Under the pieces are notes generated by a model, which saw only the letters and a list, made by a program, of their open reading frames with translations, was not told the DNA's origin and did no database searches. The translations under genes and the position numbers were made by a program. Shown piece by piece: positions 26,944-36,299 of a stretch of 64,000 bases of DNA. Position 1 is the first letter of the stretch. Each line of letters starts with the position of its first letter. The stretch comes from Pseudomonas sp. FP198 (GTDB lineage: Bacteria; Pseudomonadota; Gammaproteobacteria; Pseudomonadales; Pseudomonadaceae): assembly GCF_030687895.1 (NCBI RefSeq), contig NZ_CP117452.1, positions 4,456,501-4,520,500 on the forward strand, given 5' to 3'.

Positions 26944-27951
26944 TCAGGAAGTCCGAGCAGTCGCCGCTGCGGGGGCCACGGCCTTGGTGGGGGCGACCGG
27001 CGCCGGAGCCTTGCCGGGTGCCGCAGCGGGCGTCGCCGCAGGCACAGCTGGCGATGCTGGCGGAGTTGGCGTGGCGGGCTGGGCCGCTGGCGCCTGAGTG
27101 GCCGCCACTCGATCCAGTTGCACCACCACACGCCGGTTCTTGGCGCGATGGGCGGCGTTGTTATTAGGCACGAGCGGATAACGCTCACCGTGGAAACGCA
27201 CAGTGAACTGCGATTCCTGGAAGCCATTGGCCTTGAAGAAATCCATGACCGCCAGCGCACGGCGGCGCGACAGCTCACGATTGGTCAAGCGGTTGCCGCT
27301 GTTGTCGGAATGCCCATCGAGTTCGATATGGTTGACGCTCGGGTCAGCCTTGATGAAGTCGAGCATGACCTGCAACTGAGCCTTGGCCTGGGCGTCGAGC
27401 TCAACCCCCTCGCCGGGAAAGCCGATCTGGGTCTGCTTGATCTGCTCGAAATTCTTCGGCAACAGTTTCGCCACACAGCCCTGATAGTCGCTGAAGGCCT
27501 TGTTGAAGCGCACAGGCAACAGGCGAACTTCCGACACCCGGCCATCCTCGGTATTACGCCGGACCACGGGGCTGCGCCCTTCCATCAACCCACTGATCAG
27601 GCGTCCCGCCTGGACTTGGGAGCTGTTGAACAAGACGTCTCCGCTGCCGATCCTGACCGACCCCAGGTTGATGTCGCCCCGCCCCGGTTGCCACGGCGCA
27701 GCGGCCGCCAGCAGCGTCGCGGAACCGCCACCCAGCACCGGGTTGTAGGCCTTGAGTCGGAACGTGGCCTGCTCGCCCGCCCGGCGGACGAACTCGCCGC
27801 TGCCAAAATCGGCGATCGGCTGGCTCAGCCGGCACTCGAACTTGTCGCCTTCGACCGTCCACTCGATGCTCTCCAGACGAGTCTGGAAAGTGAGCGCCAT
27901 CGCAGGAAGGCTGGCAAACACACTGAGCAAGGCTAGATAACGCTGGCGCAC
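26944..27951 (-). CDS. motY: Flagellar motor protein MotY (OmpA-like)
   Basis: A 335-residue periplasmic protein of the flagellar T-ring. The GTG start at 27951 is chosen because GGAG lies six bases ahead and the product then begins with a signal peptide, RYLALLSVFASLPAMA, cleaved before LTFQTR. The N-terminal MotY domain spans about 20-150, and the OmpA peptidoglycan-binding domain about 160-280 has ELDGHSDNSGNRLTNRELSRRRA. The last 50 residues are an Ala/Pro tail. Position between argG and pyrC matches PA3526 motY. It should anchor stator units to peptidoglycan. Confidence 0.9.
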   Translation of the reverse strand: MRQRYLALLSVFASLPAMALTFQTRLESIEWTVEGDKFECRLSQPIADFGSGEFVRRAGEQATFRLKAYNPVLGGGSATLLAAAAPWQPGRGDINLGSVRIGSGDVLFNSSQVQAGRLISGLMEGRSPVVRRNTEDGRVSEVRLLPVRFNKAFSDYQGCVAKLLPKNFEQIKQTQIGFPGEGVELDAQAKAQLQVMLDFIKADPSVNHIELDGHSDNSGNRLTNRELSRRRALAVMDFFKANGFQESQFTVRFHGERYPLVPNNNAAHRAKNRRVVVQLDRVAATQAPAAQPATPTPPASPAVPAATPAAAPGKAPAPVAPTKAVAPAAATARTS

Positions 27952-28143
27952 GGGAGGCTCCACTGGCTTTTTACTTACGGAAATCGAAAAACATCGGGCA
28001 TGACGCCTGTACGAGACATCGCACGGATTCATGGCACACCTGAAGGAGCTATCGGTAACTTGTGGCAAAACTTGATAGCGGGTGCCCGCATCGGTCTTTT
28101 CCGGTAGCATTCCCCAGAGTTTGACCCGCCTGGAAGCCCCTCA

Positions 28144-29190
28144 ATGTCCGACCGCCTGACCCTGCTGCGTCCCGACGACTGGCATATTCATCTTCGCGAT
28201 GGTGCTGTGTTGACCCATACCGTCGCCGATGTCGCGCGCACCTTCGGGCGCGCAATCATCATGCCTAACCTGGTTCCGCCCGTCCGCAACGCCGTCGAGG
28301 CCGATGGCTATCGCCAGCGCATCCTGGCCGCACGCCCGGCCGGCAGCCGCTTCGAACCGCTGATGGTGCTTTACCTCACCGACCGCACCCAGCCCGAGGA
28401 AATTCGCGAGGCCAAGGCCAGTGGCTTCGTCCACGCGGCCAAGTTGTACCCGGCCGGCGCCACCACCAATTCGGACTCCGGCGTCACCAGCATCGACAAG
28501 ATCTTCCCGGCGCTCGAAGCGATGGCCGAAGTCGGAATGCCGTTGCTGATCCACGGTGAAGTCACCCGGGGCGATGTCGACGTGTTCGACCGCGAGAAAA
28601 TCTTCATCGACGAGCACATGCGCCGCGTCGTGGAGCGTTTCCCGACGCTCAAGGTGGTGTTCGAACACATCACCACCGGCGATGCCGTGCAGTTCGTCAA
28701 CGAGGCCCCGGCCAATGTCGGCGCGACCATTACCGCGCATCACCTGCTTTACAACCGCAACCACATGCTGGTGGGCGGGATCCGGCCGCACTTCTATTGC
28801 CTGCCGATCCTCAAGCGCAACACCCACCAGGAAGCCTTGCTCGACGCCGCCACCAGCGGCAGCGCGAAGTTTTTCCTCGGCACGGACTCGGCGCCCCATG
28901 CCCGCCATGCCAAGGAAGCCGCCTGCGGTTGCGCCGGTTGCTACACCGCCTATGCCGCCATCGAGATGTACGCCGAAGCGTTCGAGCAGCGCAACGCGCT
29001 GGACAAGCTCGAAGGTTTCGCCAGCCTGCACGGTCCGCGCTTCTATGGCCTGCCGGTGAACACCGATAGCATTACCCTGGTCCGCGACGAGTGGACTGCC
29101 CCCGCCAGCCTGCCGTTTGGCGAACAGACTGTCATCCCGCTGCGCGCCGGTGAAAAACTGCGCTGGCGCCTGCTGGAGGAAAACGCGTGA
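28144..29190 (+). CDS. pyrC: Dihydroorotase
   Basis: A 348-residue class II enzyme of pyrimidine synthesis converting carbamoyl-aspartate to dihydroorotate. Metal-binding [10 protein letters not shown] begins at residue 12; the carboxylated Lys lies in [22 protein letters not shown] and EHITT and LGTDSAPH are also in place. It is divergent from motY and overlaps rnt as GTGA. Confidence 0.97.
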   Translation: MSDRLTLLRPDDWHIHLRDGAVLTHTVADVARTFGRAIIMPNLVPPVRNAVEADGYRQRILAARPAGSRFEPLMVLYLTDRTQPEEIREAKASGFVHAAKLYPAGATTNSDSGVTSIDKIFPALEAMAEVGMPLLIHGEVTRGDVDVFDREKIFIDEHMRRVVERFPTLKVVFEHITTGDAVQFVNEAPANVGATITAHHLLYNRNHMLVGGIRPHFYCLPILKRNTHQEALLDAATSGSAKFFLGTDSAPHARHAKEAACGCAGCYTAYAAIEMYAEAFEQRNALDKLEGFASLHGPRFYGLPVNTDSITLVRDEWTAPASLPFGEQTVIPLRAGEKLRWRLLEENA

Positions 29191-29864
29191 GTGAAGATCA
29201 TTTCGACGACGAACTGGACGGCAACGGTGGTTCCGGCGGCGCTCGCCACCCCATGGCAGCCCGTTTCCGGGGTTACCTGCCGGTCGTGGTCGACGTAGAA
29301 ACCGGCGGTTTCAACTCGGCCACCGATGCGTTGCTGGAGATTGCCGCGACGACCATCGGCATGGACGAAAAAGGCTTTGTGTTCCCGGACCACACCTATT
29401 TCTTCCGCGTTGAACCGTTCGAAGGCGCTAACGTCGAAGCGGCCGCGCTGGAATTCACCGGAATCAAGCTCGACCACCCGCTGCGCATGGCGGTCAGCGA
29501 GGAAACGGCACTGACCGACATCTTCCGTGGCGTGCGCAAGGCGCTGAAGGCCAACGGTTGCAAGCGCGCGATCCTGGTCGGTCACAACAGCAGCTTTGAC
29601 CTGGGCTTCCTTAACGCCGCCGTTGCGCGACTGGACATGAAGCGCAACCCATTCCACCCGTTTTCCAGCTTCGACACGGCGACCCTGGCCGGCCTGGCGT
29701 ACGGCCAGACCGTATTGGCCAAGGCCTGCCAGGCCGCCGACATCGATTTCGACGGCCGCGAAGCCCACTCGGCCCGCTATGACACCGAGAAGACTGCCGA
29801 GCTGTTCTGCGGCATCGTCAATCGCTGGAAGGAAATGGGCGGCTGGCAGGATTTCGACGACTGA
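29187..29864 (+). CDS. rnt: Ribonuclease T
   Basis: A 225-residue DEDD-family 3'-5' exoribonuclease that trims tRNA and other stable RNAs. ExoI has [10 protein letters not shown], ExoII has [13 protein letters not shown], and Exo[16 protein letters not shown]. The start is GTG, overlapping the pyrC stop, with GGAGGA seven bases ahead. An acidic leader of about 20 residues precedes the fold. Confidence 0.97.
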   Translation: MSEDHFDDELDGNGGSGGARHPMAARFRGYLPVVVDVETGGFNSATDALLEIAATTIGMDEKGFVFPDHTYFFRVEPFEGANVEAAALEFTGIKLDHPLRMAVSEETALTDIFRGVRKALKANGCKRAILVGHNSSFDLGFLNAAVARLDMKRNPFHPFSSFDTATLAGLAYGQTVLAKACQAADIDFDGREAHSARYDTEKTAELFCGIVNRWKEMGGWQDFDD

Positions 29865-29889
29865 TATCGGCACTGGCTTTAGTGCTCTT

Positions 29890-29981
29890 GTGGCGAGGGA
29901 GCTTGCTCCCGCTGGGCTGCGCAGCGGCCCCAAAAGCCTGCAACCGCTGCGCAGTCGAGCGGGAGCAAGCTCCCTCGCCAC
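29890..29981. repeat. REPIN (GTGGCGAGGGAGCTTGCTCCCGC type)
   Basis: Arms GTGGCGAGGGAGCTTGCTCC and its inverted copy around about 40 bases. It is the third REP subtype in the window and lies after rnt. Confidence 0.85.
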
Positions 29982-30027
29982 GGTGTTCAGTGCAAAACGT
30001 TCTGCGTTGCAGCTTATAACCCGCCCA

Positions 30028-30062
30028 TAAAAAAACCGGCCCATCAAGGGCCGGTTTTTTTA
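30028..30062. terminator. Bidirectional terminator between rnt and the peroxiredoxin gene
   Basis: AACCGGCCC-ATCAA-GGGCCGGTT is a perfect 9-bp stem with A-run and T-run flanks. Confidence 0.9.
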
Positions 30063-30075
30063 TGCCTGAGTGCGC

Positions 30076-30678
30076 TTACAGCTTATCGCTGTGTTCGCCC
30101 AGGTAAGCCGCTACGCCTTCAGGCGATGCGGTCATGCCCTTGTCGCCTTTTTTCCAGTTGGCCGGGCAGACTTCGCCGTGCTCTTCGTGGAATTGCAGAG
30201 CGTCGACCAGACGGATCAGCTCTTCCATGTTACGGCCCAGCGGCAGGTCGTTGATGATCTGCGAACGGACCACGCCTTTGTCGTCGATCAGGAACGCGCC
30301 ACGGAAGGCCACGCCGCCTTCGGACTCAACGTCGTAGGCCTTGGCGATTTCGTGCTTCATGTCAGCGGCCATGGTGTATTTCACCGGGCCGATGCCACCC
30401 GCGTTGATGGCGGTGTTGCGCCAGGCATTGTGGGTGAAGTGCGAGTCGATCGAAACCGCGACCACTTCAACGTTGCGCGCCTTGAAGTCGTCCATGCGGT
30501 GATCCAGTGCGATCAGCTCGGACGGGCAGACAAAAGTGAAGTCCAGCGGGTAGAAGAACACCAGGCCGTATTTGCCTTTGATGGCCGAGGACAGGGTGAA
30601 GCTGTCGACGATTTCGCCGTTGCCGAGGACGGCTGGAACGGTGAAGTCAGGGGCTTGTTTGCCTACGAGTACGCTCAT
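30076..30678 (-). CDS. 2-Cys peroxiredoxin (AhpC/Prx1 type)
   Basis: A 200-residue thiol peroxidase reducing H2O2 and organic peroxides. The peroxidatic Cys is in LDFTFVCPSEL near residue 51; the resolving Cys is in HGEVCPANW near 170; the C-terminal helix with GEHSDKL caps the typical Prx1 fold. GGAG precedes the ATG. In P. aeruginosa the corresponding gene (PA3529) also lies between rnt and bfd. A thioredoxin-dependent cycle is likely by family. Confidence 0.93.
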   Translation of the reverse strand: MSVLVGKQAPDFTVPAVLGNGEIVDSFTLSSAIKGKYGLVFFYPLDFTFVCPSELIALDHRMDDFKARNVEVVAVSIDSHFTHNAWRNTAINAGGIGPVKYTMAADMKHEIAKAYDVESEGGVAFRGAFLIDDKGVVRSQIINDLPLGRNMEELIRLVDALQFHEEHGEVCPANWKKGDKGMTASPEGVAAYLGEHSDKL

Positions 30679-30914
30679 TGGATATCTCCTGGTGTAGTAA
30701 CGTGGAAACCGGGTCCGCGCCAGCCTGCCACCCTCAGGCGACAGCCCTGTGACACGAACCCGCTTTGCAAGGACCGACCATCATACACCGCGCGTTTGGA
30801 CTGTCCTCAACGGTTTTTCGGGGATCTCGGAAATCCGCGACGTCTCATGGCCCACCGGGAAAAAACCGTTCGTCAGACCGAGGCAGCTCAAGCCAGGGAC
30901 TATCAGAAACCACT

Positions 30915-30943
30915 TTGACAATCATTCTCGTTAACATTAAGAT
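30915..30943 (+). promoter_or_regulatory. bfd promoter with overlapping Fur box
   Basis: A consensus TTGACA -35 (30915-30920) and TAAGAT -10 (30938-30943) are separated by 17 bases. A 19-base Fur-like box, GACAATCATTCTCGTTAAC at 30917-30935, matches the classic iron box at about 13 of 19 positions and covers the -35 and spacer. Fe-Fur should therefore block bfd transcription in high iron. Confidence 0.75.
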
Positions 30944-30982
30944 CCGTCTCAATTGAGTCACAACCAGCGACGGTTCTCACTT

Positions 30983-31201
30983 ATGTATGTATGCCTCTGC
31001 ACTGGCGTCACCGACGGACAGATCCGCGAAGCGATCTATGAAGGTTGCTGCAGTTATCGGGAAGTCCGCCAGGCCACCGGCGTAGCCAGCCAATGCGGTA
31101 AATGTGCCTGCCTTGCCAAGGAAGTGGTACGTGAAACCCTCGCCAAAGTGCAGACTGCCCAGGCCTCGATCCCTTATCCGGTAGAATTTACTGCCGCATA
31201 A
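30983..31201 (+). CDS. bfd: Bacterioferritin-associated ferredoxin
   Basis: A 72-residue [2Fe-2S] protein with ligands Cys4, Cys6, Cys38 and Cys41 (MYVCLC and QCGKC). Bfd reduces bacterioferritin to release stored iron. The start at MYVCLC is the family start; an upstream in-frame ATG would place extra residues before the first ligand. It has a Fur-box promoter and its own terminator, and is followed by bfr. Confidence 0.96.
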   Translation: MYVCLCTGVTDGQIREAIYEGCCSYREVRQATGVASQCGKCACLAKEVVRETLAKVQTAQASIPYPVEFTAA

Positions 31202-31217
31202 ATCCAGCTTTTTGAAG

Positions 31218-31243
31218 AACCGGACTCAATGTCCGGTTTTTTT
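31218..31243 (+). terminator. Terminator after bfd
   Basis: AACCGGAC-TCAAT-GTCCGGTT perfect stem followed by seven T. Confidence 0.9.
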
Positions 31244-31400
31244 ATGCCGGTAAATCAAGTGCTTAGCTTCCAGACGCGGAACACAAACATTCTTATTCCG
31301 ATTAATTTTCATTTATTATTCAATAACTTAGGTTTGACACTGGTAATTGCGCGGCTCAAACTCTGCCGTATACACAGCTATTACAGGGCAGGCCCTCACC

Positions 31401-31874
31401 ATGAAAGGCGACATCACAGTCATCCAGCATCTCAACAAGATCCTCGCCAATGAGCTGGTCGCGATCAATCAATACTTCCTGCATGCGCGCATGTATGAGG
31501 ATTGGGGCCTGAACAAGCTGGGCAAGCACGAGTACCACGAATCCATCGACGAGATGAAACACGCGGACAAGCTGATCAAGCGCATCCTGTTCCTCGAAGG
31601 CCTGCCGAACGTCCAGGACCTGGGCAAGCTGCACATCGGCGAACACACCCGGGAAATGCTCGAATGCGACCTGCGCATCGAACGCACCGGCCACGCCGAC
31701 CTGAAAGCCGCCATCGCCCATTGCGAAACCGTCGGTGACTTCGGCAGTCGCGAGTTGCTCGAGGATATCCTCGAGTCCGAAGAAGAGCACATCGACTGGC
31801 TGGAAACCCAGTTGGGCCTGATCGACAAGATCGGTCTGGAGAACTACCTGCAATCGCAGATGGGCGAAGAATAA
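31401..31874 (+). CDS. bfr: Bacterioferritin
   Basis: A 157-residue haem-containing ferritin that stores iron as a 24-mer. The haem ligand Met52 lies in DEMKHADKL, and the ferroxidase ligands are in [20 protein letters not shown] and [12 protein letters not shown] at 31401 gives the standard start; the extra leader in the longer frame has no family support. Upstream AT-rich DNA (31260-31330) and a TTGACA near 31334 suggest a promoter, but its -10 is poor. Confidence 0.95.
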   Translation: MKGDITVIQHLNKILANELVAINQYFLHARMYEDWGLNKLGKHEYHESIDEMKHADKLIKRILFLEGLPNVQDLGKLHIGEHTREMLECDLRIERTGHADLKAAIAHCETVGDFGSRELLEDILESEEEHIDWLETQLGLIDKIGLENYLQSQMGEE

Positions 31875-31894
31875 GCTTCCCCGACAGCGAGCCA

Positions 31895-31937
31895 CAAAAA
31901 AGCCCCGCCCTCTTTCGAGGAGCGGGGCTTTTTGTTG
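31895..31937 (+). terminator. Terminator after bfr
   Basis: AAAAGCCCCG / CGGGGCTTTTT hairpin with a longer loop that can itself pair partly; T-run follows. Confidence 0.85.
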
Positions 31938-31961
31938 CCTGGATTTCCAGGCCTACCCAAC

Positions 31962-32013
31962 CCACAAGGTTTCCTATTCACCACAAAGCGTGTGGTGAAT
32001 AGGATCCTTGTGG
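31962..32013. repeat. Large palindrome between bfr and grxD
   Basis: A perfect 13-bp stem CCTATTCACCACA / TGTGGTGAATAGG with loop AAGCG lies at 31973-32003. It is extended, across a 3/2-base internal loop, by a second perfect 8-bp stem CCACAAGG / CCTTGTGG. The structure ends one base before the grxD stop codon complement. It has no T-run, is not a REP sequence, and is not repeated elsewhere in the window. Confidence 0.85.
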
Positions 32014-32014
32014 A

Positions 32015-32356
32015 TCAAGCTTCAGTCTTGTTCGCCGCTGCCGCTTCTACAGCTGCCTTGATCGTGGACTGCAGCGAACCGTCCGCGGCCATCTCGGTCA
32101 TGATGTCGCTGCCGCCGATCAGTTCACCGCCAACCCACAACTGTGGAAAGGTTGGCCAGTTGGCGTACTTGGGCAGGTTGGCGCGGATTTCCGGGTTCTG
32201 CAGGATGTCCACGTAAGCGAACTTCTCGCCACACGCCATCACCGCCTGAGCAGCCTTGGCCGAGAAGCCGCACTGAGGGGCATTCGGCGAGCCTTTCATG
32301 TAAAGCAGGATAGTGTTGTTGGCAATCTGGTCTTTGATCGTTTCGATGATATCCAC
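32015..32356 (-). CDS. grxD: Monothiol glutaredoxin, Grx4 family
   Basis: A 113-residue CGFS-type glutaredoxin (SPNAPQCGFSAKA) that carries [2Fe-2S] clusters, often with BolA. The start is GTG at 32356 with GAGG seven bases upstream; this gives the family start DIIETIKDQIANN. WPTFPQLWVGGELIGGSDI supplies the GSH-binding TFPQ and GGSD segments. Linked to bfd-bfr as in P. aeruginosa. Confidence 0.95.
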   Translation of the reverse strand: MDIIETIKDQIANNTILLYMKGSPNAPQCGFSAKAAQAVMACGEKFAYVDILQNPEIRANLPKYANWPTFPQLWVGGELIGGSDIMTEMAADGSLQSTIKAAVEAAAANKTEA

Positions 32357-32455
32357 GGAGCACCTCGGCTTGAACTTTGCGACTACAGATGTCGACACGG
32401 TGGCGCATTGTAACGGAAAGCCGAGCACCCTGCTCGGTCCGGCCCAAGGACAATT

Positions 32456-34564
32456 CTACGCAGCCGCCACTTTCACCGGAACCCCATTAAGCGCCGCATT
32501 GCCGGACAACTCGTCGAGCTGACATTCATCGGTCAGGTCGTTGGCGCTGGATCCAGGCTGGCCGCTGGCGATGGTCATCTGCACGCCCGGTCGGGCGTGG
32601 CCCCAGCCATGGGGAAGGCTGACCACGCCTTTCATCATGTCCAGGCTGCCTTGCACCTCCACTTCGATCACGCCCACCCGTGAACTGACCTGCACGCGCT
32701 GGCCATCGACTAAACCGCGACTGGCGAGGTCTTCAGGGTGCATCAGCAACTGATGGCGCGGCTTGCCCTTCACCAGTCGATGAAAGTTATGCATCCAGGA
32801 ATTGTTGCTGCGCACATGCCGCCGGCCAATCATCAGCAACTCGTCCGATGCCGGCGCTCGCAGCGCGGCAAAGCGCGCCAGATCCGCGAGGATCACCGCC
32901 GGCGCGGCCTGCACACGGCCATTTTCGGTTTTCAAGCGCGTCGTCAGGTTGGGCTTGAGCGCACCGAGGTCGATGCCGTGGGGATGGTCGAACAGCGTCG
33001 CCAGCGACAACTTGTGTGGCGAGGCATCCCCATACCTTCCCGCGCGCAGGCCAAAATCAATCATTTGCGCGGGCGGCATGGTCGGCTTGAGTTCCTTGCC
33101 AGTCCGCGCGGCGAAGGCCTTGGCCAGGCCGACAAAAATCTCCCAATCGTGCAGCGCCCCTTCGGGTTTGGGCAGGATCGCCCGATTGAAACGGCTGACG
33201 TTACGCACGGCGAACAGGTTGAACGTGGTGTCGTAGTGATCGTTTTCCAAAGCCGAAGTCGATGGCAGGATCAGATCGGCATAACGCGTGGTCTCGTTGA
33301 TGTACAAATCGATGCTGACCATGAACTCCAGCCCATCCAGCGCCTGTTCGAGCTGCCGCCCGTTGGGCGTGGACAGCACCGGGTTGCCGGCCACGGTGAC
33401 CAGCGCACGAATCTGCCCGTCGCCTTCGGTAAGCATTTCCTCGGCCAAGGTCGACACGGGCAGCTCGCCGGCGTATTCGGGACGCCCGGACACCCGGCTC
33501 TGCCAACGGTTGAAATGGCCACCCGAAGTGGTCGCCACCAAGTCCACCGCCGGCTCGGTGCACAACGCCCCGCCCACCCGATCGAGGTTGCCGGTGACCA
33601 GGTTGATCACTTGGATCAGCCAGTGGCATAACGTGCCGAACGCCTGGGTGGACACGCCCATTCGTCCGTAGCACACCGCTGAAGGCGCGGCGGCAAAGTC
33701 GCGGGCCAACTGCCGGATCTGCGGCGCCGGGACCGCACAGAGGGGGCTCATCACCTCGGCGGTAAAACCTGCCACGGCCTGGCGCACCTCGTCGAGGCCG
33801 TCCACCGGCAAATGGCTGTCGCGGCTCAGACCTTCGTTGAACAGCGTATTGAGCAGGCCAAACAGCAGCGCGGCATCGCCACCAGGACGCACGAAAACAT
33901 GCTGGTCGGCAATGGCCGCCGTTTCGCTGCGCCGTGGATCGACGACCACGACTTTGCCACCGCGGGCCTGGATCGCCTTGAGGCGCTTCTCCACGTCCGG
34001 CACGGTCATGATGCTGCCGTTGGAAGCCAGGGGATTACCGCCCAGGATCAGCATGAAGTCGGTATGGTCGATGTCCGGTATCGGCAGCAGCAGGCCGTGA
34101 CCGTACATCAGGTGACTGGTCAGGTGATGGGGCAGTTGGTCCACCGACGTCGCCGAGAAGCGACTGCGTGTCTTCAGCAGGCCGAGAAAATAGTTGCTGT
34201 GGGTCATCAACCCATAGTTATGCACGCTGGGGTTGCCCTGGTAGACGCCCACCGCGTTCTGGCCGTGGCGCTCCTGGATTGCCGCCAGGCGTTCGGCAAC
34301 CAGGGCGAAAGCGTCATCCCAGGCAATCGGCTGCCACTCGCCGCCGACCCGCTGCATGGGTTGGCGCAGCCGGTCCGGGTCATTCTGGATATCTTGCAGG
34401 GCGACGGCTTTGGGACAGATGTGCCCACGACTGAAACTGTCCAGCGGATCGCCCTTGATCGAGGTGATCGCCAGGCCTTGGCCTTCAGTTTCGGTGGTTT
34501 CGAGCGTCAGGCCACAGATGGCCTCACATAGATGGCACGCACGGTGATGAAGAGTCTTGGTCAT
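32456..34564 (-). CDS. Molybdopterin oxidoreductase family protein
   Basis: A 702-residue DMSO-reductase-superfamily protein. The N-terminal [4Fe-4S] motif is CHLCEAICG with a fourth Cys in GHICPKA. Molybdopterin domains follow (for example LGGNPLASNGSIM and VVDPRRSETA), and a C-terminal dinucleotide-binding domain has LMHPEDLASRGL and VSLPHGWGH. No signal peptide is seen, so it is cytoplasmic. No small subunit, electron-transfer or chaperone gene is adjacent, so the substrate is unknown. Formate or a nitrogen compound are family possibilities only. Start at 34564 is supported mainly by the Fe-S position. Confidence 0.85.
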   Translation of the reverse strand: MTKTLHHRACHLCEAICGLTLETTETEGQGLAITSIKGDPLDSFSRGHICPKAVALQDIQNDPDRLRQPMQRVGGEWQPIAWDDAFALVAERLAAIQERHGQNAVGVYQGNPSVHNYGLMTHSNYFLGLLKTRSRFSATSVDQLPHHLTSHLMYGHGLLLPIPDIDHTDFMLILGGNPLASNGSIMTVPDVEKRLKAIQARGGKVVVVDPRRSETAAIADQHVFVRPGGDAALLFGLLNTLFNEGLSRDSHLPVDGLDEVRQAVAGFTAEVMSPLCAVPAPQIRQLARDFAAAPSAVCYGRMGVSTQAFGTLCHWLIQVINLVTGNLDRVGGALCTEPAVDLVATTSGGHFNRWQSRVSGRPEYAGELPVSTLAEEMLTEGDGQIRALVTVAGNPVLSTPNGRQLEQALDGLEFMVSIDLYINETTRYADLILPSTSALENDHYDTTFNLFAVRNVSRFNRAILPKPEGALHDWEIFVGLAKAFAARTGKELKPTMPPAQMIDFGLRAGRYGDASPHKLSLATLFDHPHGIDLGALKPNLTTRLKTENGRVQAAPAVILADLARFAALRAPASDELLMIGRRHVRSNNSWMHNFHRLVKGKPRHQLLMHPEDLASRGLVDGQRVQVSSRVGVIEVEVQGSLDMMKGVVSLPHGWGHARPGVQMTIASGQPGSSANDLTDECQLDELSGNAALNGVPVKVAAA

Positions 34565-34687
34565 GGCCAGTCTCTGTTTTATTCGTAGCGGGCACTTTCG
34601 GCCGCGGGAACAAAACTATGGCGCGGGATCCTCCACCGCGCCAGCGACGTTCGTCCTGTGAATCGCCGGCCATCAGGCCAACCGATT

Positions 34688-34975
34688 TCAGGGGTGCTCG
34701 GGAGGCGGCGCCAGCAGCTGGATTTCCTCGACGGTTTCCACTTGTTCCTGAGCGATGGGCACTCCGGTCAACTCGCCGATCAACCGCCAATGTTCGTCGA
34801 GGCCGCTGCTGATGGTAGCCATGCGGTCGATCATGCGGCGGCCGGCAGCCTTGGTCACTTCGTCTTCGCTGCGCAACAATTCGAATGACATGGAGGTCAC
34901 CGAAGCGGTCAGGTGCGTCAGGGAGCGTGCCGTCAGCCCCAGCAGTTCCATCAGTTGTTGCTCTTTCGAATCCAT
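34688..34975 (-). CDS. Hypothetical helical protein
   Basis: A 95-residue cytoplasmic protein. ATG at 34975 has AGGAG eight bases upstream. Residues 3-70 look all-helical and are followed by an acidic QVETVEEIQ stretch and a Pro-rich end. No cysteines, signal peptide or known motif. It stands alone between the molybdopterin oxidoreductase and argF; no function can be proposed. Confidence 0.75.
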   Translation of the reverse strand: MDSKEQQLMELLGLTARSLTHLTASVTSMSFELLRSEDEVTKAAGRRMIDRMATISSGLDEHWRLIGELTGVPIAQEQVETVEEIQLLAPPPEHP

Positions 34976-35378
34976 TTCGGGGCTCCTGCGTCTAGGGGTT
35001 CATTTATAACCCAGGCCCTTGCATTAGGAAATCTCACATCCGATGACAGACACACGAAATCAATTGCACGCTGGCCAATAAAACTCCGTTTGTCCTCCGG
35101 CCCCGTCCGGCTTGTTTGCCAAGCGCCGCGACGCCAGTGTACAAATGGGGTCGCTGCTGTCAGGAAACCGGCTTCAAACATGTCATCGCAGTCCTGCCAT
35201 GACCTCGTTGAAATCCCCTAAAACCGTAGCCCTATTGGTAAGACGCGACATTTAATGTCAATATCGCGCCTTCCCCTAATTTCGTCGCCCCGTGCGGCTT
35301 TTGCCGCAGGTCTCGCCCGTTTTTCCATTAAACAAGGCTTTGAGCATCTGCGGTCAGTTACAAAAAAGGTAGTCAATC
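34976..35378. other. argF upstream region
   Basis: About 400 bases between the hypothetical gene and argF. It contains the ArgR half-site at 35235-35250 and a GACATTTAATGTC palindrome at 35247-35259. No gene or REP element is supported. Confidence 0.5.
35235..35250 (-). promoter_or_regulatory. ArgR half-site before argF
   Basis: On the minus strand TGTCGC-N8-AA is an exact match to the Pseudomonas ArgR half-site consensus. It lies about 130 bases before argF, an ArgR-repressed gene in P. aeruginosa. No second good half-site was found next to it. Confidence 0.55.
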
Positions 35379-36299
35379 ATGAGCGCAAGGCACTTTCTCT
35401 CCCTGATGGATTTCACGCCCGAAGAGTTGCTCGGCGTGATCCGTCGAGGCGTGGAGCTCAAGGACCTGCGTAAGCGCGGCGTACTATTCGAGCCCTTGAA
35501 AAACCGTGTGCTGGGGATGATCTTCGAGAAATCCTCCACGCGCACGCGCATTTCTTTCGAAGCCGGCATGATCCAGCTCGGCGGCCAGGCGATTTTCCTG
35601 TCGCCCCGTGACACCCAGCTGGGCCGTGGCGAACCCATTGGCGATTGCGCCATCGTCATGTCGAGCATGCTCGATGCGGTGATGATCCGGACCTTTGCCC
35701 ACAGCACGCTGACCCAGTTCGCGGCGCATTCGCGCGTGCCGGTGATCAATGGCCTGTCCGACGACCTGCACCCGTGCCAGTTGCTCGCCGACATGCAGAC
35801 TTTCCTCGAACATCGCGGCCCGATCCAAGGCAAGACCGTGGCCTGGATCGGCGATGGCAACAACATGTGCAACAGCTATATAGAAGCGGCGATCCAGTTC
35901 GACTTCCAGTTGCGCATCGCCTGCCCTGAAGGCTACGAACCTAACCCGCAATTCGTCGCCAGGGCCGGCGACCGGGTGACAATCCTGCGCGATCCGAAAC
36001 AGGCCGTTGCCGGCGCGCACCTGGTGAGCACCGACGTCTGGACGTCCATGGGCCAGGAAGAAGAAACCGCCAAGCGCCTGGAGCTGTTTGCGCCCTTCCA
36101 GGTCAATCGGGCACTGCTCGACCTGGCGGATGCCGAGGTGCTGTTCATGCATTGCCTGCCAGCCCACCGTGGCGAAGAAATCAGCCTCGACCTGCTCGAC
36201 GATCCCCGCTCGGTGGCGTGGGACCAGGCAGAAAACCGTCTCCATGCACAGAAGGCCCTGCTTGAATTCCTCGTCGAGCCGGCGTACCACCACGCATGA
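35379..36299 (+). CDS. argF: Anabolic ornithine carbamoyltransferase
   Basis: A 306-residue enzyme making citrulline from ornithine and carbamoyl phosphate. [10 protein letters not shown] (phosphate binding), HPCQ and [12 protein letters not shown] (ornithine loop) are intact. Length and ArgR site suggest the anabolic form, not the catabolic ArcB. Its stop overlaps the next gene as ATGA. Confidence 0.96.
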   Translation: MSARHFLSLMDFTPEELLGVIRRGVELKDLRKRGVLFEPLKNRVLGMIFEKSSTRTRISFEAGMIQLGGQAIFLSPRDTQLGRGEPIGDCAIVMSSMLDAVMIRTFAHSTLTQFAAHSRVPVINGLSDDLHPCQLLADMQTFLEHRGPIQGKTVAWIGDGNNMCNSYIEAAIQFDFQLRIACPEGYEPNPQFVARAGDRVTILRDPKQAVAGAHLVSTDVWTSMGQEEETAKRLELFAPFQVNRALLDLADAEVLFMHCLPAHRGEEISLDLLDDPRSVAWDQAENRLHAQKALLEFLVEPAYHHA

